The notes beneath the pieces were generated by a model that did not search any database, was not told the origin of the DNA, and was given only the letters and a program-made list of their open reading frames with translations. The position numbers and the translations under genes are program-made. From NCBI GenBank assembly GCA_965248715.1, contig CBDFKB010000008.1, positions 868,001 through 932,000 of the forward strand: a stretch of 64,000 nt of DNA. The letters run 5' to 3'. Positions 16,625 through 24,912 of the stretch are shown one piece after another (the first letter of the stretch is position 1; each line of letters opens with the position of its first letter). This DNA is from CBDFKB01 sp965248715. GTDB lineage: Bacteria; Pseudomonadota; Alphaproteobacteria; Rhizobiales; Rhizobiaceae.

Positions 16625-19600
16625 TCAGCCGTTAATGGCCACCGCTCGGGATTTTCCAAGCCACGTATCGATTATGTCAAGCCAACGATCTGGTGAAGTA
16701 AACGTTGACAAACAATCGTCCAGGCCGGCTTTGCGGCAAATTCCAAGATTGCAATCCGTTTTCTGCGACGTAAAACCGATTATCGGCGTGTAAGTTTTTC
16801 CGTTTTCGATTTCACGTACAGCCTGCGCCGTTTGCATAATATGCATGTCAGGCATTGAAACGTCGATCAGGATCAGTCTCGGTATTTGTTTTTTGCTTCG
16901 GTCAAGGATTTGCTCGCTGGTGCTAACCGTGACAGTCGAGTAGGCGGACCCCAACAAAATACCGGAAAGAATGCCATTGCCACCTTCGATATTCTCGCAA
17001 ACCAAAATATCGAGAACGTCGTTAGTCGAGTCCGACCATTTGGGCCGCCCCGTTACATCCGCCTTGTCGCCAATCGAGTGAACGATTGCATCCAATAAAA
17101 GGGAGTTTCGGACCGGCTTAATTAGTTGACGTTGATTGTCGAGGAAAGAAAGTGATCTATCATATTCTTCCTGATTGATGGCGGTCATCATGATCACCGG
17201 AATATTTTCCAGTTCCGCCTGCATGCGCATTGCATTAACTAGTTCGCCGCCATTCATTTGCGGCATTTGATAGTCAGCAATCACGCAATCGATCGCTACA
17301 CCCCTAGAAATGGCCTCTCGCATAAATTGCAGCGCTGCAGCACCAGAGGCGACGGCAGCATAGTCAAACTGCCAAGCAACCAATTGCTCAGCGATATTGG
17401 ACCGATTGAGCGCATTATTGATGACCACCAGCACTCGCGATCCGACAAGTTCCGCCGGAACCGGGTCGCTCTCGGCCATAAAATGTTTCGCTAGCGTGAC
17501 TTCAAACCAAAATGTTGAGCCCGCTCGCTCCTTGCTTTCTACGCCAATTTTTCCACCCATCAATTCGACTAGCGATGCGGCGATCGAAAGTCCTAGCCCC
17601 GTGCCCTCGTGTCGGCGTGTTGCAGATCCGTCGATTTGAGAAAATTTATCAAACACTTTGTCAATTTCATCGGCGGGAATACCCATTCCGGTATCGACCA
17701 CCGAAACCCTCAAGCCCACACTTTTCCCATTGCCGGGACGAGGAGAAATATTTTCGACATTGACACACACATGTCCATTTTCGGTAAACTTGATTGCGTT
17801 GCCCAGCAAATTGGTGACGATTTGACGCGTTCGGCTAACATCACCAACCAGCATTTTCGGCAGCGTTGGATCGATACGTAAAATCAATTCCAAGCCTTTT
17901 TCAGCCGCTTTTGATGACAACAGCGCCGCCACATCCTCGAATGCGTCCGCGAGTGTGAAAGGAGCAAGCTCCAGTTCAAGCTGGCCAGCATCGATTTTGG
18001 AAAAGTCGAGGATGTCATTGATAATTGTCAGCAATGCGTTGCCGGAGCGTACGATGACATCGGAAAACATCGCCTGCTTTGGATCAAGACCTGATTTGGA
18101 GAGCAGTTCGGCCATCCCCATGACGCCGTTCATCGGCGTCCGTATTTCATGGCTCATATTGGCGAGAAATTCGCTTTTCGCGCGATCAGCGGAGGTAGCC
18201 TGTTGATGAGCCGCTTCCAGTTCCCTTTCTCGTTCCACCGTGGCGGTGATATCAGAGCGGATGCCGACCCATTCACCGGTTGAGGTGCGTTTTTCCACGC
18301 GACGCATCCAACGACCATCTTGAAATTGGAATAAAGAATTTATTGAGGTTTCCGTGCGCCTTAATTCAAGGTGCTGTTTAATCCATTGATCTAGATCATC
18401 TGGCGGCGATTTCCAGACATTACGGGCGAGGCTGGCCTTCAACAAATCGACATAGGCAACGCCCGGCTTGATCAAATCCGCGATCGAGCTATTTAGTTCC
18501 GTAAATGCATGGTTATACAACGCCAACCGGCTGTCTGCATCATAAATGGCAAATCCGTGTTCAAGCACTTCGATCGCGTCGATCAGGCGCTGCCTTTCGC
18601 GGTCGGCTTCGGCGCGCGCGGCTTCCAACTCCGCCTCTCGCCGTTTGTGCTCGCTGATGTCTGTGCGCAAGCTGACAATATTGCCGGAGGGAATTCTTTT
18701 GTCGCGCTGCCGGATCCAATCGCCGCTATTGTTTTGGTAGGTTACATCTTTGCCGTCCAATCGACTGCGTTTTTCGAGCAATTCGCGCACATATGCATCT
18801 TTTGTGCTATCAATTCCCGGGATCAGATTAAGATCGATCATTTCCCTTAATTGTTGCTCATAGGTCGAGCCCGGTGCGATAATAAATTCTGTATCCTTGC
18901 CGACCACTTCCCTGAAACTGTCGTTGCATATGATCAATCGGTCTTGCGCGTCATAAAGCGCGAATCCGTCATCGATCGTTTCGATCGCATCTTGAAGCTG
19001 ATTGCGGGCGGTGGCCGCTTCTTCCTTAGAGCGCTCAATTTCGTTTTGGTGCCTATTTTGCTCGGTCACATCCAAATATGTGAGTAATCGCCGGCCCTGT
19101 GAAAGCTCGATAATCGAAAAAATCAGCTCTTGCCCGCTGGGACGCTTGACCAATCTTGGGCTGATTTTTGCTTGCCTGATCTCTTCACAACGAGTTTTGA
19201 CATAACTATACCATTCATCATCCTCCACACCATAGATACCAGCGCTCCGATTTTCTTCCAGCAGGTCACGAAAATGAGTGCCGAGGCGTACAGTGCTGCT
19301 TCGCGTATTCCAAAAATTGTTGAAAGCGTCGTTGACAATTTCGACTTCAAGACCAGCATTCACCACCAAAACCCCAAGGGGTAATGCATCTAAAGCATCG
19401 GTGAAATCCTGATGCAGCGCCGAATGCCGGCTGTTGGACGCCGCCAGTTTGTTTTCGCGTTTCTTTATCGCGCTGATATCTGTGTGTTTGCATACACGTA
19501 AGCCGTTTTGCAGGCACTGGCTTCGAATTAGAATCCATCGGCCGTCATCGAGACGCCATTCGCTTTCGTAGGAAGCCGCGCGATACAATTCCAATTGCTC

Positions 19601-19831
19601 GCGCACATAATCCTGTTCGCTGGGTGGACCGGACCGCCATTGCGTGATTCGATATGCGAGACGAAATATTTCGGAGAGATGGGCACCCTTTTTGAGATGA
19701 ACGGACAATTCGGGATAGGCGGAATGCGCAAAATTGTTGTAATATACGATTTGATCATTTTGGTCGAAAATGAATATCGCGTCTGACAGCTCGTCCAAGG
19801 CATCTGAAAAAATACTCGTTTGTAATTCCAC
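16625..19831 (-). CDS. Hybrid sensor histidine kinase with four PAS domains and two receiver domains
   Basis: 1068-residue soluble (no membrane helix seen) hybrid kinase. Order: four PAS domains of the PAS_7 type (about 10-125, 145-260, 285-400, 410-530), two of them with the repeated pattern DAIE..DGFA-YDA-DRL; short coiled coils with EAARAEADRERQ; HisKA with phospho-acceptor His561 in NMSHEIRTPMNG; HATPase_c (about 665-785) with N box LLGNAIKFTENG, DTGMGIP and GTGLGLSIAASL. Receiver 1 has Asp853 in IADYQMPQMNG and receiver 2 has Asp990 in LIDVSMPDMH; the usual conserved Lys is retained in receiver 1 (LIKPV) but not obvious in receiver 2. No cognate regulator is adjacent, so the output is unknown. 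It lies between the amn scar and intact amn. Confidence 0.93.
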   Translation of the reverse strand: MELQTSIFSDALDELSDAIFIFDQNDQIVYYNNFAHSAYPELSVHLKKGAHLSEIFRLAYRITQWRSGPPSEQDYVREQLELYRAASYESEWRLDDGRWILIRSQCLQNGLRVCKHTDISAIKKRENKLAASNSRHSALHQDFTDALDALPLGVLVVNAGLEVEIVNDAFNNFWNTRSSTVRLGTHFRDLLEENRSAGIYGVEDDEWYSYVKTRCEEIRQAKISPRLVKRPSGQELIFSIIELSQGRRLLTYLDVTEQNRHQNEIERSKEEAATARNQLQDAIETIDDGFALYDAQDRLIICNDSFREVVGKDTEFIIAPGSTYEQQLREMIDLNLIPGIDSTKDAYVRELLEKRSRLDGKDVTYQNNSGDWIRQRDKRIPSGNIVSLRTDISEHKRREAELEAARAEADRERQRLIDAIEVLEHGFAIYDADSRLALYNHAFTELNSSIADLIKPGVAYVDLLKASLARNVWKSPPDDLDQWIKQHLELRRTETSINSLFQFQDGRWMRRVEKRTSTGEWVGIRSDITATVERERELEAAHQQATSADRAKSEFLANMSHEIRTPMNGVMGMAELLSKSGLDPKQAMFSDVIVRSGNALLTIINDILDFSKIDAGQLELELAPFTLADAFEDVAALLSSKAAEKGLELILRIDPTLPKMLVGDVSRTRQIVTNLLGNAIKFTENGHVCVNVENISPRPGNGKSVGLRVSVVDTGMGIPADEIDKVFDKFSQIDGSATRRHEGTGLGLSIAASLVELMGGKIGVESKERAGSTFWFEVTLAKHFMAESDPVPAELVGSRVLVVINNALNRSNIAEQLVAWQFDYAAVASGAAALQFMREAISRGVAIDCVIADYQMPQMNGGELVNAMRMQAELENIPVIMMTAINQEEYDRSLSFLDNQRQLIKPVRNSLLLDAIVHSIGDKADVTGRPKWSDSTNDVLDILVCENIEGGNGILSGILLGSAYSTVTVSTSEQILDRSKKQIPRLILIDVSMPDMHIMQTAQAVREIENGKTYTPIIGFTSQKTDCNLGICRKAGLDDCLSTFTSPDRWLDIIDTWLGKSRAVAING

Positions 19832-19938
19832 TGTGCATCCTAGTCACTGGCTGTCCACCCTAAATAATTTTGCGCGCATTGAACCCGAATTTTGTTAAGA
19901 AAGTGTGGTATTGTAACAATTTAAGGAAAATTCGGTAT

Positions 19939-21444
19939 TTACTGAAAAGCGGTTTCATTAAACGAGCGCAGTTTGCGTGAATGTAACCGCTCCGGTGGCA
20001 TTGCCCGCAGTTTTTCCAATGCCAATATACCGATCCGTAAATGTTGGTCGACCTGGCGTTTGTAAAATTCGGTGGCCATGCCGGGAAGCTTCAGTTCGCC
20101 ATGCAGGGGCTTGTCGGAGACGCACAGCAACGTTCCGTACGGTACCCGGAAACGAAATCCATTGGCGGCAATGGTGCCCGATTCCATATCAAGGCCAATC
20201 GCGCGCGACTGCGAAAGCCGTTGCATCGGACCGGTATGCTCGCGCAGTTCCCAATTTCGGTTGCCGATGGTCGCGACAGTGCCGGTGCGCATGATCTTTT
20301 TTAGTCCGTAACCCGAAAGGCCGGTGGTTTCCGCCACCGCCTGTTCGAGGGCGATTTGCACCTCCGCCAGGGCCGGCACCGGTACCCATAAAGGCAGATC
20401 CTCATCGAGTACATTGTCCTCGCGCACATAGGCATGGGCCAACACATAGTCGCCCAGCGACTGGGTGCTGCGCAACCCGGCGCAATGGCCAAGCATCAGC
20501 CAGGTGTGTGGCCGCAATACCGCAACGTGGTCGGTGATCGTCTTGGCATTGGAAGGGCCGACGCCGATATTGATCATCGTGATCCCGCATTTATCGTCAC
20601 GGGTTAGATGGTAGGCTGGCATTTGCGGTTGACGTAGTGGCGGGGCACCGGCTGTTTGGGCTTCTGGCCCACGCGCGGTGAACAGGTTGCCCGGTTCTAC
20701 CAAGCGGGTATATCCGCTGTTGGCATCGGCCAGCATCGCCTTGGCGTAGCCAATGAATTCTTCGATATAAAACTGGTAATTGGTGAACAGTATATAATTT
20801 TGGAAGTGCTGTGGGCTGGTGGCGGTGTAGTGGGCCAGGCGATGCAGGGAATAGTCTACGCGCTGTGCGGTAAACGGCGCCAGCGCCATCGGCGGGTCGA
20901 AACTGCCTTGCCCATTGGCGATCTTGTCGTCGGTGGAAACGATATCCGGCGCATCGAATACGTCGCGCAGGGGCATCTCGAGATGATCTTGGATCGCGCC
21001 TTCGACATGGGTGTTCTCGTCGAATGCAAAGTGCAGCGGTATCGGGGTCTGGGAAGGCGCTGTGGTAACTGGAACACCGTGATTTTCGATCAGTAGGCCA
21101 ATTTGGCGTTCCAGATAATCAGCAAACAGGTTGGGATTGGTCACCGTGGTCGAATATTCGCCCGGCGCCACCACGTGCCCGTAGGACAGCCTGCTGTCGA
21201 TTTCCGCGAAACTGGCGGTGGTTAAACGAATTTGCGGGTAATAAGCCCGGTATAACCCCTCTACCGGCGCACCGGAAATCACCGCTGCGAACCGATCTTT
21301 CAGGAACTTGGTGCCGGTGGCGTAGATTTCTTGCAGCGCGCGCACCGCTTGGCTGGCATCGGTGTGGATTTGCGCGGGGGCGTATGGCGGACAAAGAATT
21401 TTCAGTTTGCCAACTGGATTGATGGAATCGGATTTCATGCCCAA
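19939..21444 (-). CDS. amn: AMP nucleosidase
   Basis: 501-residue cytoplasmic enzyme hydrolysing AMP to adenine and ribose-5-phosphate, controlling adenylate level and purine salvage. The N-terminal regulatory domain is followed by the nucleoside-phosphorylase-like catalytic domain: GITMINIGVGPSNAKTITDHVAVLRPHTWLMLGHCAGL, AHAYVREDNVLD and AIGLDMESGTIAANGFRF (the substrate-binding ME pair). The C-terminus holds VSDKPLHGELKLPGMA. The start at 21444 (MGMKSD) is plausible, with a second ATG at 21438. The 3' 705 nt are duplicated at 15652-16357. Confidence 0.96.
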   Translation of the reverse strand: MGMKSDSINPVGKLKILCPPYAPAQIHTDASQAVRALQEIYATGTKFLKDRFAAVISGAPVEGLYRAYYPQIRLTTASFAEIDSRLSYGHVVAPGEYSTTVTNPNLFADYLERQIGLLIENHGVPVTTAPSQTPIPLHFAFDENTHVEGAIQDHLEMPLRDVFDAPDIVSTDDKIANGQGSFDPPMALAPFTAQRVDYSLHRLAHYTATSPQHFQNYILFTNYQFYIEEFIGYAKAMLADANSGYTRLVEPGNLFTARGPEAQTAGAPPLRQPQMPAYHLTRDDKCGITMINIGVGPSNAKTITDHVAVLRPHTWLMLGHCAGLRSTQSLGDYVLAHAYVREDNVLDEDLPLWVPVPALAEVQIALEQAVAETTGLSGYGLKKIMRTGTVATIGNRNWELREHTGPMQRLSQSRAIGLDMESGTIAANGFRFRVPYGTLLCVSDKPLHGELKLPGMATEFYKRQVDQHLRIGILALEKLRAMPPERLHSRKLRSFNETAFQ

Positions 21445-21497
21445 TTATAGTCGTTACCACAGGCAAGTGCGAGTGGGCATCCAGTATGGCTGGCCAA

Positions 21498-21704
21498 TCA
21501 ATACCGGTTAGACACTGCAACGGCTGTGACCAGTTCGCACAAGGCACGATCCGTGTCGCAAGCATTTGTTCCGATGAAGCCAAGACCAGGTTCCGTGCCC
21601 GATTGGGTGCCCTCGATCAAATGCGCGATGCCTACTCCGATGGCGGCTATCATTGCCGCGACCAGCATAAAGCGCCGAAAAAGGATGGTGTCGTTGATCA
21701 TCAT
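21498..21704 (-). CDS. Small membrane protein of unknown function
   Basis: 68 residues. One N-terminal helix (FRRFMLVAAMIAAIGVGIAHLI) is followed by a short exported or cytoplasmic tail with two Cys (NACDTDRALCELV). A strong Shine-Dalgarno sequence (AGGGGGA) stands 4-5 nt before the first ATG, which supports translation. No family recognised. It is read in the same direction as amn and ends 53 nt upstream of it, so both could be co-transcribed. Confidence 0.5.
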   Translation of the reverse strand: MMINDTILFRRFMLVAAMIAAIGVGIAHLIEGTQSGTEPGLGFIGTNACDTDRALCELVTAVAVSNRY

Positions 21705-21885
21705 TTGTCCCCCTAAGATTAGCTTGATAATGGCAGGTCACCATTGAACTGGCGATGAGCGCTTTGTTCATGTTGGGTTCATAAATGTGATGGGCTGGCC
21801 TTGTGGACCGATTGGCGCACGCGATAAGGGTTTTGCGGGCAATTCGCGCAACGCTATATCGGCAAATACAAAGGACGCTTATTGG

Positions 21886-22590
21886 ATGTCTGAAAAATCC
21901 GGGATCGAACTCTATTACTGGCCAACGCCGAACGGTTGGAAAATCACGATCATGCTTGAGGAGCTTAAGTGCCCCTATGAGGTGAAATACATCAATATCG
22001 GAAAAGGCGAGCAGTTCGAGCCGGATTTCCTGAAAATCGCCCCAAACAACCGCATGCCGGCGATTATTGATCTGGATGGCCCTGACGGCAACCCGGTGTC
22101 GGTGTTCGAATCGGCGGCGGTCTTGATGTATCTCGGCCGCAAATTTGGTCGATTTTATCCCACACACGAGCGCCAGCGCGTGGAGGTCGAGCAATGGTTG
22201 ATGTGGCAAATGGGCGGACTTGGACCGATGTGCGGGCAAGCGCATCATTTTCGTGGCTACGCGCCGGAACAAATCCCTTATGCGATCGAACGCTATACCA
22301 ATGAGGTTAACCGGCTTTATGGGGTCATGAACACTCGTCTGGCCGACCGCGAGTTTCTTGCCGGCGAGTATTCGATCGCCGACATGGCCTGTTACGGCTG
22401 GGTTGTACCCTACGAACGCCAGGGTCAGGATTTAGACGATTTTCCCAATCTCAAGCGCTGGTTTGAGACCCTTGGCGCCCGCCCGGCGGTGGAAATCGGC
22501 ATGGCGGTGGGTCGCGAAATTCGTGAACAATCAAACCTTGCCGACGATAAGGATGCGCAGAAAATATTATTCGGCCAGCGCGCCAGGTAA
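21886..22590 (+). CDS. Glutathione S-transferase, YghU/YfcG-like (Nu class)
   Basis: About 234 residues. The N-terminal thioredoxin-like domain has IELYYWPTPNGWKITIMLEE, with the TPNGWK motif of Nu-class enzymes that act as disulfide-bond reductases, then NNRMPAIID (cis-Pro) and VFESAAVLMYL (the glutathione-binding ES pair). The helical C-terminal domain carries EFLAGEYSIADMACYGWV, the usual N-capping GxYSIAD motif. The frame extends upstream to 21787, but the ATG at 21886 gives the family start. It stands alone, divergent from the small membrane protein gene. Confidence 0.92.
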   Translation: MSEKSGIELYYWPTPNGWKITIMLEELKCPYEVKYINIGKGEQFEPDFLKIAPNNRMPAIIDLDGPDGNPVSVFESAAVLMYLGRKFGRFYPTHERQRVEVEQWLMWQMGGLGPMCGQAHHFRGYAPEQIPYAIERYTNEVNRLYGVMNTRLADREFLAGEYSIADMACYGWVVPYERQGQDLDDFPNLKRWFETLGARPAVEIGMAVGREIREQSNLADDKDAQKILFGQRAR

Positions 22591-22625
22591 CCAGGCCTAA
22601 ATTACCGGGCCCAAATTACTGGACA

Positions 22626-22726
22626 TTAGCGCTTGTCACCAAGCGTTGGAATAACTTCGTCACGCGATCTCTTAGTTTATGCGTGTCATTTTTCCCAAAA
22701 CCGGCACCCACTTTTGGGTGACACGC
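22626..22726 (-). repeat. Intergenic mosaic repeat, modules C and A (inverted)
   Basis: Inverted relative to 7914-8012: module C (22626-22679, AGCGCTTGTCACCAAGCG...) then module A (22681-22726, GCGTGTCATTTTTCCC ... GGGTGACACGC). It lies downstream of the GST gene, where the A palindrome might also act as a transcript end. Confidence 0.8.
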
Positions 22727-22744
22727 TTTAGCGGCACCGAAAGC

Positions 22745-22772
22745 AGAGGCCCGGTTGCGACGCCGGGCCTCG
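22745..22772 (-). terminator. Rho-independent terminator of the 43-residue ORF
   Basis: A perfect 9-bp stem, GAGGCCCGG paired with CCGGGCCTC, with an 8-nt loop. On the minus strand it is followed by TGCTTTC, a weak T-tract. It lies 27 nt beyond the stop codon of the small gene at 22799-22930. Confidence 0.55.
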
Positions 22773-22798
22773 ATATTCTTACAAATCTTGCGTGACGC

Positions 22799-22930
22799 TT
22801 AGCGGCCGTGGATGTCGCCAATAGTCGGGACAACCGAGCGCTCAACTATTCCGTGTTTCCTGGTGATAGCGAAATGGGTGCCCCGGCTGATGCCCCAAGC
22901 GAATTCTTTTACCGCAGAGAAGATAGCCAT
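22799..22930 (-). CDS. 43-residue small protein with Shine-Dalgarno sequence and terminator
   Basis: The frame begins MAIFSAVKEFAWGISRG and ends VVPTIGDIHGR. An Shine-Dalgarno GGGAG stands 8 nt upstream of the ATG at 22930, and a terminator-like hairpin lies 27 nt past the TAA. The N-terminal third could form an amphipathic helix (FSAVKEFAWGI). There is no signal peptide or Cys, and the net charge is positive. No known family recalled. The ribosome-binding site, short frame and terminator together support a real small gene, but translation is unproven. Confidence 0.45.
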   Translation of the reverse strand: MAIFSAVKEFAWGISRGTHFAITRKHGIVERSVVPTIGDIHGR

Positions 22931-23123
22931 TTTTCATACTCCCGAAGTTGCGCCTTGCGGCCGTTGTTATCTGAAACGCGGTCTGCTCATCGGCGAACCG
23001 CTTGGCCGTGATCTATGCCACCAATGCCGGTTCGACTACCCCCTGAGTGTGCAGGCCAGGATTGCAATAGATGCATGGGTTAATAAAGAGTTTTTTTTGG
23101 TGGAAATTGCCACCGGAAACAGA

Positions 23124-23150
23124 AAAACCGGCGCCGTGGTGGCGCCGGTT
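23124..23150 (-). terminator. Rho-independent terminator, minus strand
   Basis: A perfect 10-bp stem, AACCGGCGCC paired with GGCGCCGGTT, with a 5-nt loop. On the minus strand it runs directly into a TTTTT tract, the classical form. It most likely ends transcription of the DUF2147-type gene at 23356-23718; about 200 nt of repeat DNA has come to lie between. 22931-23123 holds nothing else I can identify apart from the leader of the 43-residue ORF. Confidence 0.7.
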
Positions 23151-23234
23151 TCCAAATTGTTGCGATCCTTACAGCACTTCCAAAATAGTACCCACCGTTG
23201 GTATGAGCACCGGCTATCCGTGCGCAAACGGCTT

Positions 23235-23265
23235 ATACCAAGGGAATTTACTATTGGCCTATTTG
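23235..23265 (+). repeat. TACCAAGG-family repeat, partial copy
   Basis: Begins ATACCAAGGGAATTTACT and continues ATTGGCCTATTTGAT, matching the first 30 bp of the family. The rest of the element is lost or replaced by the mosaic module just downstream. Confidence 0.55.
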
Positions 23266-23292
23266 ATGGAGCCAAACCGGTTGATCCGGCTA

Positions 23293-23342
23293 GAGCGTGT
23301 CATTTTTCCCAAAACCGGCACCCACTTTTGGGTGACACGCTC
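23293..23342 (-). repeat. Intergenic mosaic repeat, module A (inverted)
   Basis: GCGTGTCATTTTTCCC ... GGGTGACACGC, nearly identical to 22681-22726. It begins 14 nt past the stop of the DUF2147-type gene, in its 3' region. Confidence 0.8.
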
Positions 23343-23355
23343 CAGAAAATGCGGT

Positions 23356-23718
23356 CTACTGCTTACGCCAATATTGGGTTTTGCAGAAGATCGCCAAGGT
23401 GCACCCCTTCAGCTTGATCTTGTTCGCTGATTGCAGGGTCAATTTTCCGGAATATTCCTTGTCGTCGTCATTGACGTCGATCACGGTGCCAGAATAGGTG
23501 CCGCCGCTGCCTGAAATCTTGAGGATCAGTTTCCCGTTGTGTTCTCCACCGATTACCTTGCCGCAATAGGTGCCACAACCGCGATACATACTAACCGTGC
23601 CACCGGTTGCGGTGGTCCAACGACCATCGAGCTCCCCGGCATGCGCGGCCAAACCGCCGAGCGGTGCCACCAGTGCTATAATCGGCAATGTTTTCCAAAT
23701 ACGCGAAATTGTTGCCAT
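23356..23718 (-). CDS. Secreted DUF2147-type protein
   Basis: About 120 residues. The signal peptide (TLPIIALVAPLGGLAAHA) is cut before GELDGRW. The mature part follows the DUF2147 pattern: DGRWTT at the start, YRGCGTYCGKVIGG in the middle, YSGTVIDVNDDDKEYSGKLTL, and KGCTLAIFCKTQYWRKQ at the end. This is a small periplasmic beta-barrel-like fold that normally begins with G.W and ends with a C...W motif. Four Cys could form two disulfides. The ATG at 23718 follows GGAGGAACCA, a strong Shine-Dalgarno sequence. The function of the family is not established. Confidence 0.8.
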   Translation of the reverse strand: MATISRIWKTLPIIALVAPLGGLAAHAGELDGRWTTATGGTVSMYRGCGTYCGKVIGGEHNGKLILKISGSGGTYSGTVIDVNDDDKEYSGKLTLQSANKIKLKGCTLAIFCKTQYWRKQ

Positions 23719-24105
23719 TGGTTCCTCCAATTTGGCTGTGAGCGTTAGCTAATATGTAGCATCGCTTATGCGCGCGGTAAATATTTACCAGTGCGGCCTG
23801 CTGGTAATTGTGTGCGCACTTACCGGCGGTGCGTTTCGCACAAAAAAGTACGGTTCGGTTGCCGTGGTTAGTAAGGGGTTTATCTTATCCGTGGGAATTA
23901 TTTTCAAATAGTCGAAAATTGCCGGAATTCGGAGGTTCCCAGAGTAAACCAATAATAAAATTTACCGATCGTTTGGGTTTCATTTGTAGCAAATTAATCA
24001 AGATTCTTAACTTGGATTTTAACTCCTCGCCAACATAGTGGGCCTCGGTAAAGCACAAAAGGTCGGTTGGGGAAACGGCGCGCCGCAGGGAACAGGAGAG
24101 GTAAA
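23719..24105. other. Gap without recognisable gene
   Basis: The 387-nt spacer between the divergent DUF2147-type and Sel1-like genes. It should contain both promoters. It is relatively AT-rich around 23880-24030. I see no repeat-family copy, RNA gene or convincing frame. Confidence 0.5.
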
Positions 24106-24372
24106 TTGGCAAGAATGCAAACAGCAGACATGAGCAGTCCGGAGCTGGCTGGCTTTAACGGTGCGGAGAAGCTCTACGAATTGGGTAAGATGTATGCGAG
24201 TGGTCGCAATGGCGATTATGACATCGTTACCGCGCACAAATGGTTCAACCTGGCGGCCCATGGCGGCTGTTTGGCGGCCAAGTCTGATCGTGAGCGGTTA
24301 GCGGCTGAAATGACCAGCGCTGAGATCGCCAGCGCCCAGCGGGCCGCGCGGGAATGGATTACCCGCCACTAG
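24106..24372 (+). CDS. Sel1-like repeat protein
   Basis: About 88 residues with one to two Sel1/TPR-like helical units: AEKLYELGKMYASGRNGDYDIVTAHKWFNLAAHGG, then a C-terminal helix with AEMTSAEIASAQRAAREW. Such short proteins are common in alphaproteobacteria; the role is unknown. The start chosen is TTG at 24106 because GGAGAGG stands 6 nt upstream; ATG at 24115 is the alternative. No signal peptide. It is followed directly by a three-module mosaic repeat. Confidence 0.75.
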   Translation: MARMQTADMSSPELAGFNGAEKLYELGKMYASGRNGDYDIVTAHKWFNLAAHGGCLAAKSDRERLAAEMTSAEIASAQRAAREWITRH

Positions 24373-24531
24373 AGCGTGTCACCCAAAAGTGGGTACCGGT
24401 TTTGGGAAAAATGACACGCGTAAACAAAGAGCGTATTCCCGAAAAGTGTGTAGCGGTTTTCGGACAAGAATACGCGACAAAATAAACAGATAGCGCGACG
24501 AAGCAAATCCTACGCTTCGTGACAAGCGTTA
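24373..24531 (+). repeat. Intergenic mosaic repeat, modules A, B and C
   Basis: Three palindromic modules in a row. A is 24373-24419 (GAGCGTGTCACCC ... GACACGC). B is 24429-24475 (GAGCGTATTCCCGAAAAG ... GAATACGC). C is 24488-24531 (GATAGCGCGACGAAGC ... GCTTCGTGACAAGCG). A and B share the layout arm-GTGGGTACCGGTTTTGG-arm with different outer arms. This is the most complete mosaic in the window. Confidence 0.8.
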
Positions 24532-24726
24532 AAGATAAAGTTGGCGAGAAATTGGTTCGGCTGGCGCTACGGTGGCAGTCTGGGGCGATGCCCGAAGGGG
24601 ACAGCGGGTATCGCAAAATACAAAGAGCGCTAAAAGGTGCCGAATACGGTTTTTAACCGTGATCAAAGAACCGGTTTATGCCGGTTGCCTGCTCCTGATT
24701 TTCAAACAGGGTGGGCGGGGATGACA

Positions 24727-24785
24727 GCGGGAACAGCCAACGGTTCGCCAAGCGCGACCGTGCCGGCGGTTCCCGCCTTTTTTTG
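24727..24785 (+). terminator. Rho-independent terminator with no obvious upstream gene
   Basis: Stem GCGGGAACaGCC paired with GGCgGTTCCCGC (11 pairs, one mismatch), with internal sequence able to fold further, then CTTTTTTTG. It lies on the plus strand, 355 nt after the Sel1-like stop and 128 nt before the next gene. It may end the Sel1-like transcript or a small RNA in 24540-24785. The gap holds no frame I believe. Confidence 0.65.
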
Positions 24786-24912
24786 TGTTTCTTTGTAAAT
24801 TTCAGCAGTCGGGCTTGAATGCGGGCCGTGGCCATACCCATTTATACCGACATCAGTCGGTATTGGTATTTTGTGCAGTTTTGCTTGCTCCGATAAGCAG
24901 TTAGGGCTCTGG

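Noticed and set aside
22812..23417. 201-residue plus-strand frame with CGRC and CHQC, zinc-ribbon-like
   Set aside because: It runs through a terminator, a TACCAAGG repeat and a mosaic palindrome and overlaps the DUF2147-type gene. Cys spacing matches no known ribbon.
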